The translations under genes were made by a program, and so were the position numbers. The notes under the pieces were generated by a model, which was not told where the DNA came from, searched no databases, and was given only the letters and a program-made list of their open reading frames with translations. Below are positions 36,661 to 45,797 of a DNA stretch of 64,000 nucleotides, piece by piece. The stretch is taken from assembly GCA_902539115.1 (NCBI GenBank), contig CACBHP010000004.1:18935-82934 (forward strand). Reading direction: 5' to 3'. Every line of letters begins with the position of its first letter. Position 1 is the stretch's first letter. This DNA is from an uncultured Prochlorococcus sp. (GTDB lineage: Bacteria; Cyanobacteriota; Cyanobacteriia; PCC-6307; Cyanobiaceae).

Positions 36661-36691
36661 TAACTTTTCGTTGCTACATATATCCTAACAT

Positions 36692-37228
36692 TTACTTATT
36701 ATTGCTGCTTCCTATATTTGAGAGATATTCATTACTTACAGCAAAAGTTTGAAAAAACTTTTCTGATAATGATAACCAATATGATCTACCATCTTTTTGC
36801 TTACGTTTGACAATAAATTTTTTTTCTAATAATTCTTTAATATGATCATAAGCTCCTGAACCTCGAAGAAGTATAAGATCCGATTGCAGAATCTTTTTTT
36901 TGATTGCAATAGTTGCCAATGTCCTTAATTCTGATGTTTTCAAATCAGAGGGAAGTAAATCATCGACGAATTCATTAAGACTTGATTTTAGTTCGAGAGA
37001 AAAACTGTTATTAATTCCATTTAATTCTATAGCTGAGTTGGGATTAGAGTATTTATTTTTTAGATCTTTAATTGCATCATTTATTGAGTTAATATCAGAA
37101 TTAGTAATTTCTGAAAGATCCTTTTTTGTTACGGGTCTGCCTTTCAAATATAGAACAGCTTCAACTTTAGTAACTAGATCTATATCAGATATTGGTGTTG
37201 TATTTAGATCAGATTGATTGATTTTCAT
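36692..37228 (-). CDS. scpB: Segregation and condensation protein B
   Basis: ScpB, with ScpA and SMC, forms the bacterial condensin. The 178 residues contain two winged-helix domains; the motifs VEAVLYLKGRPVTKKDL and RTLATIAIKKKILQSDLILLRG correspond to the ScpB family, and YDHIKELLEKKFIVKR is the wing region. scpA is not adjacent. It lies between ilvA and the YggT gene in the leftward block. Confidence 0.9.
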   Translation of the reverse strand: MKINQSDLNTTPISDIDLVTKVEAVLYLKGRPVTKKDLSEITNSDINSINDAIKDLKNKYSNPNSAIELNGINNSFSLELKSSLNEFVDDLLPSDLKTSELRTLATIAIKKKILQSDLILLRGSGAYDHIKELLEKKFIVKRKQKDGRSYWLSLSEKFFQTFAVSNEYLSNIGSSNNK

Positions 37229-37258
37229 TACCGAAATCTTCCCTAATTTACCTTAAAA

Positions 37259-38800
37259 TTAATGTGATGCACCTAGGAATAATTTATATGTATCGTTTTG
37301 AGTTTCATCCCAGAATTTATAGCCTAGAATTCTTACAAATTCTTTCCACTCTAAGATTTCATTTCTATTTATTAAAACTCCTATAACAATTTTCCCTACA
37401 TCAGCTCCATAATTCCTGTAGTGAAATACGCTTATTGACCAATTAGATTTCATATTATTTAGGAAGTTTATTAGTGCGCCAGGCCTTTCAGGAAACTCAA
37501 ATCTATATAAAAGCTCAACAAAGTTGCTATTATCCATTTCTTTAAAATTCTTTGGTAATCTACCACCTACCATATGTCTGAGATGATTTTTAGATAATTC
37601 ATCATCACTTATGTCAATAAATGAGTACTCCGAATTTCTAAATATATTTAAAAGAGTTTTTTTATCATTTAACCCATAGACTTGTACTCCTACAAAGATC
37701 TGGGCATTTTTAGAATTCGACATCCTATAGCTAAATTCAGTTAAATTCCTATTATCAAGTAACTTACAAAAATCAATTAAACTACCAGCACGTTCTGGAA
37801 TTTCAACAGCCATCATTACTTCCTTACACTCTCCAAGTTCTGCTCTTTCTGCTACAAATCTAAGCCTCTCAAAATTCATATTTGCGCCACATGCAATCGC
37901 AACCATTTTTTTATTTGAATGATTCGAATTTAAAATATCTTTTTTCATTCCTGCAATTGATAATGCTCCTGCAGGCTCTAGTATTGATCTAGTATCCTCA
38001 AAAACATCTTTTATAGCAGCACATATTTCATCAGTATTAACCCTAATCATCTTATCTATGTATTTTCTACCAATATCAAAAGTATTTTTACCAATTTTTT
38101 TAACCGCTACTCCATCTGCAAATTGACCGACAGAGGATAATTCCACAATTTTTTCTTCTTCCAAAGATTTCGTCATAGCGTCAGCATCTTCTGGTTCTAC
38201 ACCAATTATTTTTACTTCAGGCCATATTTTTTTAACGTATAAGGATATTCCTGATATCAATCCACCACCACCTACAGCAATATAAATTGCATAAGGTTTT
38301 TCCTTAAGCTGCTGTTCAAGTTCAATAGCTATAGTTCCTTGTCCTGCTATAACATCTGGATCATCAAAGGGATGAATAAAGCATAAATTTCTTTCTTGGC
38401 TAATCCTTATTGCCTCTTTGTAGGTTTCATCATAGTTATCGCCATATAATATAACTTTTGCTTTTAAATTTTTTACTGCATTAACTTTTACTAGAGGTGT
38501 GGTAATCGGCATTAATATTGTTGCTTGGCAATTTAACTTAAGGGCACTAAGTGCAACCCCTTGTGCATGATTGCCAGCACTTGAAGTAATTACTCCCTTA
38601 GCAAGCTGTGAATTAGTGAGCTTGCTCATTTTGTTATATGCACCTCTTATTTTGAATGAAAATACATCCTGAAGATCTTCTCTTTTTAGAAAAACTTCAT
38701 TATTAAGTGTATTACTTAAATTATGAGCTTTTTCTAGTGGTGTTTTTTTTGCAACTTCATAGACTTCAGCTTGAAGTATTTTTTCAAAATAATCATTCAT
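37259..38800 (-). CDS. ilvA: Threonine ammonia-lyase, biosynthetic
   Basis: Deaminates threonine to 2-oxobutanoate, the first step of isoleucine synthesis. The 513 residues carry the PLP lysine K50 (SFKIRGAYNKM), the phosphate-binding AVGGGGLISG and two C-terminal ACT-like domains (about 335-410 and 430-510), as in the biosynthetic, isoleucine-inhibited form rather than the short catabolic one. It is divergent from dxs across 116 bases and precedes scpB. Confidence 0.96.
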   Translation of the reverse strand: MNDYFEKILQAEVYEVAKKTPLEKAHNLSNTLNNEVFLKREDLQDVFSFKIRGAYNKMSKLTNSQLAKGVITSSAGNHAQGVALSALKLNCQATILMPITTPLVKVNAVKNLKAKVILYGDNYDETYKEAIRISQERNLCFIHPFDDPDVIAGQGTIAIELEQQLKEKPYAIYIAVGGGGLISGISLYVKKIWPEVKIIGVEPEDADAMTKSLEEEKIVELSSVGQFADGVAVKKIGKNTFDIGRKYIDKMIRVNTDEICAAIKDVFEDTRSILEPAGALSIAGMKKDILNSNHSNKKMVAIACGANMNFERLRFVAERAELGECKEVMMAVEIPERAGSLIDFCKLLDNRNLTEFSYRMSNSKNAQIFVGVQVYGLNDKKTLLNIFRNSEYSFIDISDDELSKNHLRHMVGGRLPKNFKEMDNSNFVELLYRFEFPERPGALINFLNNMKSNWSISVFHYRNYGADVGKIVIGVLINRNEILEWKEFVRILGYKFWDETQNDTYKLFLGASH

Positions 38801-38871
38801 ATATATATTTTTAGCATTAATTATTAATCTAATAAAACATTACATGATCTATTTCAAAAAAAATACTCATT

Positions 38872-38900
38872 TTGCACCTCGGCGTTTTAGATTATATAGA
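38872..38900 (+). promoter_or_regulatory. Probable sigma-70 promoter of dxs
   Basis: TTGCAC (38872-38877) and TATAGA (38895-38900) are 17 bases apart, and the dxs ATG follows 16 bases later. The pair stands out because the local stretch includes a GC-richer patch (CACCTCGGCG) rather than uniform AT. No operator is evident in the remainder of the 116-base ilvA-dxs gap. Confidence 0.45.
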
Positions 38901-38916
38901 TACCAATTTTTGTTAA

Positions 38917-40806
38917 ATGCTTTTAAGTGAGTTAAGTCATCCAAATCAACTTCATGGCTTAACAGTTTCACAATTAGAGGAAATTGCTTGCCAAATTAGA
39001 GAAAGACATCTTCAAGTAGTATCGACCAGTGGAGGACATCTTGGTCCTGGATTGGGTGTGGTTGAGTTGACATTGGCTTTATATCAAACTCTTGACCTTG
39101 ATTTTGATAAAGTTGTTTGGGATGTAGGACATCAAGGTTACCCTCATAAATTAATTACAGGACGTTTCAGTCAATTTGATTCTCTAAGACAACAAAATGG
39201 AGTCGCTGGATATCTAAAAAGAAGTGAAAGTAAATTTGATCATTTTGGTGCTGGACACGCAAGTACTTCTATTTCTGCTGCTTTAGGAATGGCAATAGCA
39301 AGAGATAGAAAAGGAGAAAATTATAAATGTGTCGCTGTTATTGGAGATGGAGCACTAACTGGAGGAATGGCATTAGAAGCTATAAATCATGCAGGTCACT
39401 TACCAAATACCCCTTTAGTTGTAGTCTTGAACGATAATGATATGTCTATTTCACCTCCAGTGGGAGCCCTTTCATCTTACTTAAATAAGGTAAGAGTAAG
39501 TCCACCATTGCAATTTTTGTCCGATAGTGTTCAAGAAAGTGTTAAAAATATTCCCTTAATTGGTAAAGATATTCCAGAAGAACTCAAAAATATTAAAGGA
39601 AGCGTTAGACGACTATCTGTGCCTAAGGTAGGAGCTGTTTTTGAAGAACTTGGATTTACATATATGGGTCCAATTGATGGTCATGATATTGGTAACTTAG
39701 TTAAGACTTTTAACGCTGCCCATAAACTTAAAAGACCTGTACTTGTTCATATTGTCACAACAAAAGGGAAGGGTTACCCGTATGCAGAAGCTGATCAGGT
39801 TGGATATCATGCCCAGTCTGCATTTGATCTTACAACCGGGAAATCTATTCCATCAAAAAAACCTAAGCCAGTTAGTTACAGTAAAATATTTGGTCAAACC
39901 TTATTGAAGATTTGTGAACAAGATAGCAAAGTTGTAGGTATTACTGCAGCAATGGCTACAGGTACTGGTTTAGATATATTGCAAAAAAATATTCCAGATC
40001 AATATATCGATGTAGGAATAGCAGAACAACATGCAGTTACTCTTGCGGCAGGAATGTCGTGCGATGGTCTTAAACCTGTTGTAGCTATTTATAGTACTTT
40101 TCTCCAACGTGCTTTCGATCAATTAATTCATGATGTAGGGATACAAAATTTACCTGTAACGTTTGTACTTGATAGAGCTGGGATAGTTGGGGCTGACGGT
40201 CCTACTCATCAAGGTCAGTACGATATCAGTTATATGAGATCTATACCTAATTTTGTATTGATGGCACCAAAAGATGAGTCTGAATTACAGAGAATGTTAA
40301 TAACATCAATTAACCATAAGGGTCCTTCAGCTCTCAGAATTCCCAGAGGTTCTGGATTAGGTGTGGCTGTAATGGATGAGGGTTGGGAACCTTTGAATAT
40401 AGGAGAAGCTGAAATACTTGAAGAAGGAGAAGATATATTAATTATTGCTTATGGATCAATGGTTGCATCAGCTTTTGAAACTGCAAAGATTTTAAAAAAT
40501 ATGAACATTAATGCATGTATTGTTAATGCAAGATTTGTGAAACCTCTCGATAAAAATCTTATTATGCCTTTAGCAAGTAGGATTCAAAAAGTTGTAACTA
40601 TGGAAGAAGGAACCTTAATAGGTGGATTTGGTTCTGCAGTAGTTGAATTATTTAACGATAACGAACTAAATATTCCGGTATACAGAATAGGAATTCCCGA
40701 TGTTTTAGTTGATCATGCTTCACCTGATCAGAGTAAAGAAAAATTAGGACTTATGCCTGATCAGATGGCTGATAAAATTGTTATGAAATTTAAGTTAAAT
40801 AATTAA
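38917..40806 (+). CDS. dxs: 1-deoxy-D-xylulose-5-phosphate synthase
   Basis: Condenses pyruvate and glyceraldehyde 3-phosphate in the first step of the MEP pathway. The 629 residues show the thiamine diphosphate motif [18 protein letters not shown], the [13 protein letters not shown] segment, the catalytic Glu in [15 protein letters not shown], and [15 protein letters not shown]. The C-terminal transketolase domain is complete. ispE of the same pathway is at 15.4 kb. It converges on psaK with a 20-base AT-only gap. Confidence 0.97.
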   Translation: MLLSELSHPNQLHGLTVSQLEEIACQIRERHLQVVSTSGGHLGPGLGVVELTLALYQTLDLDFDKVVWDVGHQGYPHKLITGRFSQFDSLRQQNGVAGYLKRSESKFDHFGAGHASTSISAALGMAIARDRKGENYKCVAVIGDGALTGGMALEAINHAGHLPNTPLVVVLNDNDMSISPPVGALSSYLNKVRVSPPLQFLSDSVQESVKNIPLIGKDIPEELKNIKGSVRRLSVPKVGAVFEELGFTYMGPIDGHDIGNLVKTFNAAHKLKRPVLVHIVTTKGKGYPYAEADQVGYHAQSAFDLTTGKSIPSKKPKPVSYSKIFGQTLLKICEQDSKVVGITAAMATGTGLDILQKNIPDQYIDVGIAEQHAVTLAAGMSCDGLKPVVAIYSTFLQRAFDQLIHDVGIQNLPVTFVLDRAGIVGADGPTHQGQYDISYMRSIPNFVLMAPKDESELQRMLITSINHKGPSALRIPRGSGLGVAVMDEGWEPLNIGEAEILEEGEDILIIAYGSMVASAFETAKILKNMNINACIVNARFVKPLDKNLIMPLASRIQKVVTMEEGTLIGGFGSAVVELFNDNELNIPVYRIGIPDVLVDHASPDQSKEKLGLMPDQMADKIVMKFKLNN

Positions 40807-40826
40807 AAATTTAATAAAATAAATTT

Positions 40827-41090
40827 TTATAAAACACCACGTGAGGCTAATCCTAAGATTGCTCCAATTCCGAAAATATGACCTAGGCAATTAGCACCTA
40901 CAACTGATGCGTGACTTAAACCACCAAAGAATTTTGAATTAGGTATTTCAAAACCTTCATTAGGTTTTCTTATAGTTGCTCTTGCAATTGCATAAGCAAA
41001 AACATTACATGCAATCATAACAACGGCGCACTTTGGTGACCATTCGAATGTTGCTGGAGCAGAAGCAACTGCAAATAATGTAGTAAACAT
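40827..41090 (-). CDS. psaK: Photosystem I reaction centre subunit PsaK
   Basis: A peripheral subunit of photosystem I that binds chlorophyll at the edge of the complex. The 87 residues include a short N-terminal presequence-like stretch, two membrane helices (about 18-38 and 58-84), a basic loop between them and the conserved GGLSHASVVGANCLGHIFG segment. Its promoter should be in the 66-base gap before it (41091-41156), where I see no clear element beyond a 7-base inverted repeat. Confidence 0.95.
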   Translation of the reverse strand: MFTTLFAVASAPATFEWSPKCAVVMIACNVFAYAIARATIRKPNEGFEIPNSKFFGGLSHASVVGANCLGHIFGIGAILGLASRGVL

Positions 41091-41156
41091 AATAAATCGT
41101 TATTTTCCTTTATTCTCTAATACTTTTACCTAAAAAACACAAAATTGTAAAAGGTC

Positions 41157-41492
41157 TTAAGAGTTGTTTACTTCTAAGTTATTTAAAATTTTTATGAAGC
41201 CCAACAAAATAACAAAATCGCTTAACGTTAAGAATGATTCTGCTAAACCATGGAAGAAGTCAACCTCAACAAGTGTTTGATTGTAGTAATTTAATGTGTA
41301 GATAGAAACTACTATTGTTATAAAAACAAATAAAACTGTTAAGGAATAACCTGTTTTTACTAAATTATTAACGCATTTAATTTTATATAAATAAAACAAA
41401 AAGATTGCATATGGAAATATAGATGCAGCGAACAAAGCTGTATTGTCAATTGAAGCTAATTTTTCTATAAATTTTATAAATAAATCATTCAT
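41157..41492 (-). CDS. DUF3593 membrane protein
   Basis: A 111-residue protein with three hydrophobic segments (about 16-34, 45-64 and 83-103). The N-terminal TALFAASIFPYAIFLFYL segment fits the DUF3593 family found in cyanobacteria and chloroplasts. Function is unknown. Its start overlaps the end of the DUF2499 gene by 8 bases, and this pairing of DUF2499 with DUF3593 is conserved in cyanobacteria as far as I recall, suggesting the two form a complex. Confidence 0.75.
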   Translation of the reverse strand: MNDLFIKFIEKLASIDNTALFAASIFPYAIFLFYLYKIKCVNNLVKTGYSLTVLFVFITIVVSIYTLNYYNQTLVEVDFFHGLAESFLTLSDFVILLGFIKILNNLEVNNS

Positions 41493-41787
41493 AAGTCTCT
41501 TTCACTTTAAAAATAGTGAATGATGCTAGAGCTAATGTTGAATTTCCAATAAATGTAAATATCCCTTGAAGCGTTACTAATCCATACAATGCATCTTGAT
41601 TATCATAGATATGCCAGGTTATAGCGCACATAGCTCCTATTAAGTTTGGGACCATAGCTAAGCTTAACCAAAAAAATAAATTATATTTTTTATATGTAGA
41701 AATTTTGTATATGACAAAGATGGTAAATATCCATTCAATGACTGAAGAGATATGAATTAACCAAGTTCCAAATGATAGCTCGTGCAA
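41485..41787 (-). CDS. DUF2499 membrane protein
   Basis: A 100-residue protein with about three hydrophobic helices. The FGTWLIHISSVIEWIFT start and AMCAITWHIYDN segment (with a conserved Trp-His) match the DUF2499 family of cyanobacteria and plastids. Function is unknown. It overlaps the DUF3593 gene downstream by 8 bases and lies 3 bases after the peroxiredoxin stop, so peroxiredoxin, DUF2499 and DUF3593 look co-transcribed. Confidence 0.78.
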   Translation of the reverse strand: MHELSFGTWLIHISSVIEWIFTIFVIYKISTYKKYNLFFWLSLAMVPNLIGAMCAITWHIYDNQDALYGLVTLQGIFTFIGNSTLALASFTIFKVKETYE

Positions 41788-41790
41788 AAT

Positions 41791-42327
41791 TTATATTTTT
41801 TTCTTTAGTACATTAAGTACTTCCTTGGCATGATTTATAGGTAAAACACTTATCCATCTATATGAAATTTGCCCTTCTGGAGAAATCAAAAAAGTATTTC
41901 TATCTGAAAATGGAGGAATCCAAGAACCATATTTATCGCTAATAATTCCTTCAGGATCAGATAATAAAGTGTAGTTTATAGATTTCTCGCTGCAGAAACT
42001 TTCATGAGATTCATTATTATCAGCGCTAATCCCAACAATTTCGGCATTATATTTTGAAAAATCTTTTTTTAATTCCGAAAAACCTTTAGCTTCAAGAGTG
42101 CATCCTGCTGTAAAGTCCTTTGGATAAAAATACATAACAAGCCAATTACCTTGAAAATCATTTAATTCCCATATTTTTTTTGATTTTATGTTTTTATTAA
42201 AACCTTCTAAATGAAAATTTGGAGCAGAATCCCCAACTTCAGGAGCAAAGTCAAAGGCGAATACAGAATTACAATTAAATAAAAGAATAAATGGTAATAA
42301 TGTATTTACAACTAAATTTCTCATCAA
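41791..42327 (-). CDS. Exported PrxQ/Bcp-type peroxiredoxin
   Basis: A 178-residue thiol peroxidase. Residues 1-25 form a signal peptide (likely cut near SVFA), so it acts in the periplasm or thylakoid lumen. The peroxidatic Cys is C76 in YPKDFTAGCTLEAKGF. The resolving Cys usual five residues later in PrxQ is Lys here (K81); a second Cys exists near residue 112 (HESFCSEKS). It may therefore work as a 1-Cys or atypical enzyme. It lies 2 bases after rpmB in the same orientation. Confidence 0.88.
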   Translation of the reverse strand: MMRNLVVNTLLPFILLFNCNSVFAFDFAPEVGDSAPNFHLEGFNKNIKSKKIWELNDFQGNWLVMYFYPKDFTAGCTLEAKGFSELKKDFSKYNAEIVGISADNNESHESFCSEKSINYTLLSDPEGIISDKYGSWIPPFSDRNTFLISPEGQISYRWISVLPINHAKEVLNVLKKKI

Positions 42328-42329
42328 AT

Positions 42330-42566
42330 TTAGAATTTTTTTAAATCAACCCCATTTGATTTGGCAAATTTATCTAACCCTACTTTTTGTATAGATTTTA
42401 GTGATTTGGTACTTATTTTTATATTTACCCATTTTTTCCCTTCTTCCCACCATAGTCTCCTTTTTTGGAGATTAACTTGTTGCAATTTTTTTGTACGAAT
42501 ATGTGAGTGACTAACGGCCATCCCATTATTAGCTTTTGCACCTGTAAGTTCGCAAACTCTTGACAT
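42330..42566 (-). CDS. rpmB: 50S ribosomal protein L28
   Basis: The 78-residue protein starts with [20 protein letters not shown] and carries the [15 protein letters not shown] and [13 protein letters not shown] segments of L28. One N-terminal Cys is kept, while the second pair of zinc-binding Cys residues found in some L28 forms is absent, making this the zinc-independent type. It is 39 bases downstream of htpG. Confidence 0.95.
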   Translation of the reverse strand: MSRVCELTGAKANNGMAVSHSHIRTKKLQQVNLQKRRLWWEEGKKWVNIKISTKSLKSIQKVGLDKFAKSNGVDLKKF

Positions 42567-42605
42567 ATTTTTGAAGTTATATCTTTAAAAATTTTAACAC
42601 ACGAC

Positions 42606-44510
42606 TCAATTTGTTGAATTAAGCAATTCTGAAATTAATTCGGCATTATTATTTTGTAAATTAATAATCTGTTCTTGATCTAATCCACCAACAGATAGTT
42701 TAGCCATATCGTAAACATGATTTGCAATTTTTGATGCCAATGGATTTTCTATAGGATCTTTTTTATCAATAATTATTTTATTGCCTGTAATTTTATTTAG
42801 ACCAACAATAAGGGGATGTTCTTTATTAATTAAAAGCACATGATATTCAGGTAAGCCAGGCATCTTTTGCTCCATGTAAGCACCCATATCATTAATTCTT
42901 CTCATTTGTTCTGGAAGCAAGATCATCGCGGGTGGAGCCCCTTTACTTGAAAGTGCTTGAACTTTTACTGTTACTTTCTCATTGTTAAGTGCTTTTACAA
43001 TCGAATCTCTTAGATTTTCTGTGTTTGATTTACCATCCTTATCTACAATTTCTTTAGATTCTTTATCTTCTAGTTCATTTATTTCAGAATCAACTCTTTG
43101 GAACTGATAATTTTCGTTTTTACTTTCTAACCAAGGAAGAAATTGTGCATCAATTAAGGGATCTGATTTAATAACTTCCTTATTATCAGATAAACAGATA
43201 TTTAATGCACTTGACTGAGCAATCAAATCTGAACAGTAAATTATTTTTTTTGAATCTGTTATCTTATTTCGTTCTTTGTAATTTACGAGAGTTGTAAAAT
43301 ATTTATCATTTGATTTGATAAGTGATTTATTTTTTATATCTTTAGTTACGTCTTTCTCTGAATTTATGATTGTTTCGAAAATTATACTGTTATCAACTAA
43401 ATCAGCAAATTTTTCATCTTCGATAGCACCAATTTTAATAAAAGCAGAGATTGAATCCCATATTTCTGCATAAAATTCTGGAGAATTTTTTATCAAATCC
43501 TTTAGTTTATTAGCGATTTTTTTTGAGATGAATGATGATATAGATCTTACTTTTCTATCTGTTTGTAATGCACTTCTACTAACATTTAAAGGTATATCTG
43601 TGGAGTCTATTACTCCTCTTAGAGGTAAAAGGTATTTTGGTACTATCTCTTTAATTGAATCGCTTACGAATACTTGATTGCAAAATAGTTTTATTTCTCC
43701 CTTTTCCCAATCAGCTCTACCTGACAACTTTGGAAAATATAATATGCCTTGTATGTCATATGGATAATCTGTATTTAGATGAATCCATAAAAGTGGATCC
43801 CCCTGGAAAGGATAAAGGTATTTATATAACTCAATATAATCTTCATCTTTTAATTCACTAGGTTGTTTTCTCCAAGGAGGATTTTTCTTATTTATTGTCT
43901 CTCCTTCTAATAAGACATCTATTGGCATAAAATCACAATATTTTTTTATTAGTGATTTAATCCTTTCAGGCTCGATAAACTCTTTTTCTTCTTCAAGAAG
44001 GTGAAGAATAACATCTGTACCAATTGTCTCTCTTTCTGATTCCTCTAACGTGAAATTTGGCGATCCATCACAAGACCATTTGAAAGCTTTTGATTCCCCA
44101 ATTGCCGACTTAGTTAATATATCAACTCTATCTGCCACCATGAAACTTGAATAAAAACCTAGTCCAAAATGACCTATGAATTCATCATTATCTTTTTTGT
44201 ATTTTGTTAGGAATTCTTCAGCACTAGAAAATGCAACTTGATTTATGTACTTTTTAATTTCTTCATCATTCATTCCAATTCCATTATCGGAAATTGTTAA
44301 CGTGTATTTTTCGCGGTTAATTGTTATTTTTACTTGAGCCTCCTCAGTATTCTCGCAATCACCTGCCATAGAGGCCATTCTTCTTTTACTTATTGCGTCA
44401 ACACCATTACTAACAAGTTCTCTTAAAAAGATTTCATGGTCAGAATATACTGCCTTCTTGATAATTGGGAAAATATTTTCAGTATTAATACGAATTTCGC
44501 CTTTTTCCAT
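42606..44510 (-). CDS. htpG: Chaperone HtpG (Hsp90)
   Basis: The bacterial Hsp90, an ATP-dependent folding chaperone important for heat and light stress in cyanobacteria. The 634 residues show the GHKL N-domain (LRELVSNGVDAISKRR, DNGIGM, GHFGLGFYSSFMVAD), the middle domain with the catalytic loop SRSALQTDR, and the C-terminal dimerisation domain. The typical SN.DA motif has Gly-Val in place of Ala-Ser. Upstream lie a possible promoter (44535-44563) and an inverted repeat (44577-44592). Confidence 0.95.
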   Translation of the reverse strand: MEKGEIRINTENIFPIIKKAVYSDHEIFLRELVSNGVDAISKRRMASMAGDCENTEEAQVKITINREKYTLTISDNGIGMNDEEIKKYINQVAFSSAEEFLTKYKKDNDEFIGHFGLGFYSSFMVADRVDILTKSAIGESKAFKWSCDGSPNFTLEESERETIGTDVILHLLEEEKEFIEPERIKSLIKKYCDFMPIDVLLEGETINKKNPPWRKQPSELKDEDYIELYKYLYPFQGDPLLWIHLNTDYPYDIQGILYFPKLSGRADWEKGEIKLFCNQVFVSDSIKEIVPKYLLPLRGVIDSTDIPLNVSRSALQTDRKVRSISSFISKKIANKLKDLIKNSPEFYAEIWDSISAFIKIGAIEDEKFADLVDNSIIFETIINSEKDVTKDIKNKSLIKSNDKYFTTLVNYKERNKITDSKKIIYCSDLIAQSSALNICLSDNKEVIKSDPLIDAQFLPWLESKNENYQFQRVDSEINELEDKESKEIVDKDGKSNTENLRDSIVKALNNEKVTVKVQALSSKGAPPAMILLPEQMRRINDMGAYMEQKMPGLPEYHVLLINKEHPLIVGLNKITGNKIIIDKKDPIENPLASKIANHVYDMAKLSVGGLDQEQIINLQNNNAELISELLNSTN

Positions 44511-44534
44511 TTAAAAAAAAATCAAACATATTAA

Positions 44535-44563
44535 ATCTTATTTCGTAAAAACTAGTTAATCAA
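44535..44563 (-). promoter_or_regulatory. Possible htpG promoter
   Basis: On the htpG strand, TTGATT (44563-44558) and TAAGAT (44540-44535) are 17 bases apart, and the ATG follows 24 bases later. It matches four of six bases at each hexamer, so it is only moderately convincing in this AT-rich gap. No CIRCE element is present. Confidence 0.35.
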
Positions 44564-44576
44564 GTTTAATTAGGAG

Positions 44577-44592
44577 TATTGTCCGAACAATA
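44577..44592. repeat. Short inverted repeat upstream of htpG
   Basis: TATTGTCCGAACAATA has 6-base arms (TATTGT and ACAATA) around CCGA, and is nearly fully palindromic. It lies 67-82 bases before the htpG start and 14 bases upstream of the possible -35. The CG-containing centre is unusual in this gap. It may be a regulator operator, but no matching regulator is known to me. Confidence 0.4.
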
Positions 44593-44600
44593 TATGAATT

Positions 44601-44636
44601 TAAAAGTTAAATAAATTTTAAAAGGTTTTATTTAAC
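44601..44636 (-). terminator. Weak intrinsic terminator of hisZ
   Basis: Perfect 10-base arms GTTAAATAAA (44606-44615) and TTTATTTAAC (44627-44636) enclose an 11-base loop; leftward the hairpin is followed by a TTTT run. The hisZ stop codon lies within the first arm. The stem is AT-rich, so stability is low. Confidence 0.5.
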
Positions 44637-45779
44637 CCACAAAATCTCACTACAATTATTTTCTTTCATAATTTGATTGGCTTTATCTAAGTCATCACAT
44701 GGATTTAAATGTAAGACAGCAATATTTCCTTTTTTCTGTAGCTCTTTTTGTTCATTCATACCTTTTTCTAACAAATAAGAATCTTTAAACATCAATAAAA
44801 TCTTTTTTTTATCTGTCTTTTCTTCCTTAATTAAATTTCTTAAAATATCTATTGAAATTGTAAATCCAATTCCATTAAATATTTTCTCATTAGGACTAAA
44901 TGATCTTACTAACTCATCATATCTTCCGCCTTTTGCGATGACGCTTTTATTTATACCATCATCCCCTATTAGTTGAAAAACTATTCCTTCATATAAATTC
45001 AAGTGAGGTTGAAAAGTAGGATCAAGTTGTAATTTAACACCATATTTATTTGATATTTTTGATAGTGTTTCAAATAAAAAATTTAAGTCATCTAATGTTT
45101 TACTAGTACCATATATAGTTTCCAATCTTTTTAATATTGCAATTGGCTCTCCTCGTGTAAATAAAAGATTTTTAAGAATATATTTATCATCTTCTTCTAT
45201 TCCTAATTTAGATAAATTATCTTGATCAAAATTAACCAGACTTTTCTTAATTTCTTCAAAGTTATTATTCTTATATTTATTTAAGATTAAATCCATTATT
45301 TTTGTTGTGCTTACTAGTAGAAATAAATTACAACCATCCTTCAAATTAATATTATCGATTGAATCAAACAAAATATTAATAATTTCAATTTCTGGGTATT
45401 TTGTATCATATCCAATTAATTCAATTCCACTCTGCAATTTTTCTTGTAACTTAAATGAATTTTTATTATTTTGTTTTTTATCAAAAACCATTCCATTAGT
45501 AAATAATCTTATAGGTCTTTTCTTATTTATTAATCTAGTAGATGACAATTTAACAATTGATGTTGTCATTTCTGGCCTAAGACATAATGAATTATTGCTT
45601 ACAATTCCTACAACCTGATTTTCGTCAATAACGCCATGGCCTTTTATAGTCTCTAAAGTATTTATAAATGAGGGAGAAACCTCTTCATATCCCCATAGTT
45701 TATAAATACTATTTAAATTATTTATTATGTTTGAATTATTTTTTACATCGACTAATTTAATTTCCTTTATATCTGTCAT
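44628..45779 (-). CDS. hisZ: ATP phosphoribosyltransferase regulatory subunit
   Basis: A catalytically inactive paralogue of histidyl-tRNA synthetase that activates short-form HisG in histidine synthesis. The 383 residues keep the class II synthetase fold (LCLRPEMTTSIVKL motif 2 region, GGRYDELVRSF and GIGFTISIDIL), but the histidine-binding motif set and the anticodon-binding domain are missing, which distinguishes it from HisS. hisG is not in the window; the presence of HisZ predicts a short HisG. It lies 18 bases downstream of the inositol-monophosphatase gene. Confidence 0.88.
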   Translation of the reverse strand: MTDIKEIKLVDVKNNSNIINNLNSIYKLWGYEEVSPSFINTLETIKGHGVIDENQVVGIVSNNSLCLRPEMTTSIVKLSSTRLINKKRPIRLFTNGMVFDKKQNNKNSFKLQEKLQSGIELIGYDTKYPEIEIINILFDSIDNINLKDGCNLFLLVSTTKIMDLILNKYKNNNFEEIKKSLVNFDQDNLSKLGIEEDDKYILKNLLFTRGEPIAILKRLETIYGTSKTLDDLNFLFETLSKISNKYGVKLQLDPTFQPHLNLYEGIVFQLIGDDGINKSVIAKGGRYDELVRSFSPNEKIFNGIGFTISIDILRNLIKEEKTDKKKILLMFKDSYLLEKGMNEQKELQKKGNIAVLHLNPCDDLDKANQIMKENNCSEILWVK

Positions 45780-45797
45780 TTTTATATTTAACTAATT

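Noticed and set aside
40805..40828. AT-only inverted repeat between dxs and psaK
   Set aside because: Nine-base arms but no GC pairs and no T-run on either strand; expected by chance at this composition.
41091..41156. CTTTTAC/GTAAAAG inverted repeat upstream of psaK
   Set aside because: Seven-base AT-rich arms with a 17-base loop are not distinguishable from chance.
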